Positions 7,380 to 9,021 of a stretch of DNA of 9,021 nucleotides are shown here, in pieces. The first letter of the stretch is position 1. Each line of letters begins with the position of its first letter. The notes under the pieces are model-generated. The model was not told the origin of the DNA and searched no databases. It was given only the letters and a program-made list of their open reading frames with translations. Origin of the DNA: JACZST01 sp036985755 (GTDB taxonomy: Bacteria > Actinomycetota > Acidimicrobiia > Spongiisociales > UBA5794); the NCBI GenBank assembly GCA_036985755.1, contig BTQG01000092.1, forward strand, positions 1 through 9,021, given 5' to 3'. Both the position numbers and the translations under genes were made by a program.

Positions 7380-7982
7380 ATGGCGGTCATCACAGACCGA
7401 CAGGCCGAATCCCCGAGTCCGGCAACGGACCCGGGGATGGGCCGCGTCCAGAGGAACGGCGAAACACGATTCTTCGCCGGGCTGCTCTCGATCGTCGTGC
7501 TCCTGATCTTCGGCACACTCGCAGTCATCGCGGTGCTCCCAATCGTGGTGCCCGGATATACCTCTGCGTCGATCACGACGGGCTCGATGCGGCCGGCACT
7601 GCGACCGGGTGACGTGGTGATCGCCGTGTCGCAGGACTTGAGTGACATCGAAGAGGGCGCCATCGTTGTATACGAGGACCCGCGCAGCCACGACCTGGTC
7701 ACCCATCGGCTGATCGAAATCCGCGGCGACGGCTCGTTCATCACCAAGGGAGACATGAACGGCGCTCCCGACCCGGTGCCGATCCCCGAGGGAAACCTTC
7801 GTGGCCAGGCACAGTGGATCGTTCCGTTCGTCGGGTGGCCCCGGCTCTGGCTGCTCGACGGTCAGTGGCTTCTGTTGGCAGTCACCGTGGTAACGCTGGC
7901 CACGGCCCTGTGGTTTTCACGGTACGGCCTCGACGCCGACCACGACCCGTGGAGTGAGAAACGACTTCGGGGGACACCATGA
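7380..7982 (+). CDS. sipW: SipW-like signal peptidase I (archaeal/ER type)
   Basis: A 200-aa membrane protease. One transmembrane segment lies at about 33-57, the catalytic domain outside, and a second segment at about 162-180, the usual SipW topology. Catalytic motifs of the archaeal/ER (Ser-His) class are present: S69 in TTGSMRP followed by RPGDVV, H109 in LVTHRLIE in place of the Lys of ordinary bacterial LepB, and D125 in TKGDMN. Such peptidases process TasA-type preproteins. Here the enzyme sits between two genes whose products carry matching SipW-type signals. The start at ATG 7380 follows GGAAAGAG, just after the upstream stop; the in-frame upstream codons overlap the previous gene and are rejected. 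The TGA overlaps the next ATG (ATGA), so the two are translationally coupled. Confidence 0.93.
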   Translation: MAVITDRQAESPSPATDPGMGRVQRNGETRFFAGLLSIVVLLIFGTLAVIAVLPIVVPGYTSASITTGSMRPALRPGDVVIAVSQDLSDIEEGAIVVYEDPRSHDLVTHRLIEIRGDGSFITKGDMNGAPDPVPIPEGNLRGQAQWIVPFVGWPRLWLLDGQWLLLAVTVVTLATALWFSRYGLDADHDPWSEKRLRGTP

Positions 7983-9021
7983 GGGTGCGGCTGGTAGCCG
8001 CCGCTTTGACGCTCCTTGCGCTCAGCACCGCCCTACCCATATCGGGCGCCACCTTCACCGACCCGACGAGCAACGACGCCAACGCAGTGTCTGCCCTCGC
8101 CGACTTCAACACCAACCCGAGCTTTCGCGTCACCACCTACGAGCTCACCATTTCGTCGGGCTTCACCGGGACCCAGTACACCTTGACACTGAACCAAGAC
8201 CTGTCGGCGGACTATTTCGTGCTGCTGCGGGGCGGGGCCGGCAACTACTCGAACGGTACCGCCCGCGGCCCGGACGAGGACTACGCCCGCATCGATATGG
8301 ATCCCTTCGCCAACTTCGCCGCCGGCTCTTCGGCTGTGAATCAGCTCAGGCTGGCCCGCGGCGGCGCCACCGGCACCTGGACGGGCCAGGTCACCGTCGT
8401 CGAGTGCATCGCCGACTGCGTTGCCTCCGGCTTCCGGTTGCAACGGGTCAACGAGGTGACGATGACGGCGGGACAGGTGGCCGCCAGCACCACTGCCGGC
8501 CCGGCGTGGGGAGGCGGCAACCGCGTGCAAATCGGCTTGTACGGCGGCTCATACGGCGGGGGAATGCAGACCACGGAGACCTCAGCCGCCAACCACAAGA
8601 CCGGGTGGGCCCGGATCTGGCCAACGGGTGGGGACCGGGTCAGGTTGACGCGATCCAATACCGGCCCCGGCTCGATCGGTGGGACCACGGAGTTCACCAT
8701 CTATGTGGTCCTCTGGGGCAGCGGGTGGACCATTCAGAAGGTCCGCGTTCAGGGCAACAACGGTGGCAACGGGATGAACCTGGCCAGCCACTACAACACG
8801 GCCGCCATCAGCAGCGTCGCCCGCGCCAATACCTGGGTATTTGCATCGGGTCGCGTCGACCACAACATCCTCTCTGCGGGATGGGAAGGCAACGTGTTCA
8901 CCCTCGGCGACGGAGTCACCCAGAACACCAACGAGACCACCGTGGCGGTCGGAGCCGAAACCGGGGCCCAGCGCGACGTGGAGGTATACGTCCACACCCA
9001 GATCGACCTGAGCAACCAGTA
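7979..9021 (+). CDS. Large secreted protein with SipW-type signal, cut by the window edge
   Basis: This frame is open from ATG 7979 to the right edge (347 residues seen), so its C-terminus is missing. The start overlaps the sipW stop (ATGA) and GGGGGA lies just upstream. The signal segment is short (RLVAAALTLLALSTALPISGA), followed by TFTDPTSNDANAVSAL (25-40), nearly the same as in the first gene of the operon; cleavage is likely between A24 and T25. The rest is rich in G, T, N and aromatic residues, with few charges, and looks like repeated beta modules: YARI (102-105) then LRLARG, QVTVVE and FRLQRV correspond to WARI (210-213) then VRLTRS, TIYVVL and TIQKV. A third unit seems to begin near 285. 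Cys143 and Cys147 are the only cysteines seen. It is probably an exported fibre or adhesin partner; no known domain is recognised. Confidence 0.85.
   Translation, partial: MRVRLVAAALTLLALSTALPISGATFTDPTSNDANAVSALADFNTNPSFRVTTYELTISSGFTGTQYTLTLNQDLSADYFVLLRGGAGNYSNGTARGPDEDYARIDMDPFANFAAGSSAVNQLRLARGGATGTWTGQVTVVECIADCVASGFRLQRVNEVTMTAGQVAASTTAGPAWGGGNRVQIGLYGGSYGGGMQTTETSAANHKTGWARIWPTGGDRVRLTRSNTGPGSIGGTTEFTIYVVLWGSGWTIQKVRVQGNNGGNGMNLASHYNTAAISSVARANTWVFASGRVDHNILSAGWEGNVFTLGDGVTQNTNETTVAVGAETGAQRDVEVYVHTQIDLSNQ

Overview
The window is high-GC DNA with strongly GC-biased third codon positions. A Rv2632c-like (DUF1876) protein points to an actinobacterium (Actinomycetota). The mix of a secreted M23 peptidase with a cell-wall-binding-like tail and a SipW/TasA-type secretion locus would suit an environmental, deep-branching lineage such as Acidimicrobiia, but that placement is an inference.

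Layout from left to right. Positions 1-313 hold no convincing gene but carry several hairpins, a 26-bp perfect palindrome and an inverted pair of heptamer repeats. On the minus strand, 3903 down to 314 is a two-gene operon for a heterodimeric ABC exporter; its genes overlap by 4 bp and it has one consensus and one degenerate ATP site. Divergent from it, on the plus strand, lie a 47-aa single-span membrane protein (3982-4125) and the 81-aa DUF1876 protein (4269-4514). Both plus-strand genes end inside the same hairpin-plus-heptamer cassette. Converging on them from the right, on the minus strand, are a secreted M23 metallopeptidase (6007 to 4643) and, upstream of it, an unrecognised 143-aa soluble protein (6569 to 6138).

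From 6748 to the right edge runs a plus-strand operon of three tightly packed genes: a TasA/camelysin-like secreted protein, an archaeal/ER-type (SipW-like) signal peptidase, and a larger secreted protein that runs off the window. Both secreted proteins carry an almost identical FTDPTSNDxNAV sequence right after the hydrophobic segment. The simplest reading is that the peptidase between them processes both. The order substrate - sipW - substrate parallels the Bacillus tapA-sipW-tasA biofilm-fibre operon, so this is probably a locus for making an extracellular fibre or matrix.

The main unexplained signal is a set of short tandem repeats with a 7-bp period, of at least four different sequences, in nearly every intergenic gap on the left two thirds of the window. 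Several occur as inverted pairs able to fold into long hairpins. They resemble in style the heptameric short tandemly repeated sequences known from cyanobacteria. A second pattern is that three genes lack a ribosome-binding site but have a TANNNT box 7-8 nt before the start codon, which suggests leaderless transcripts.
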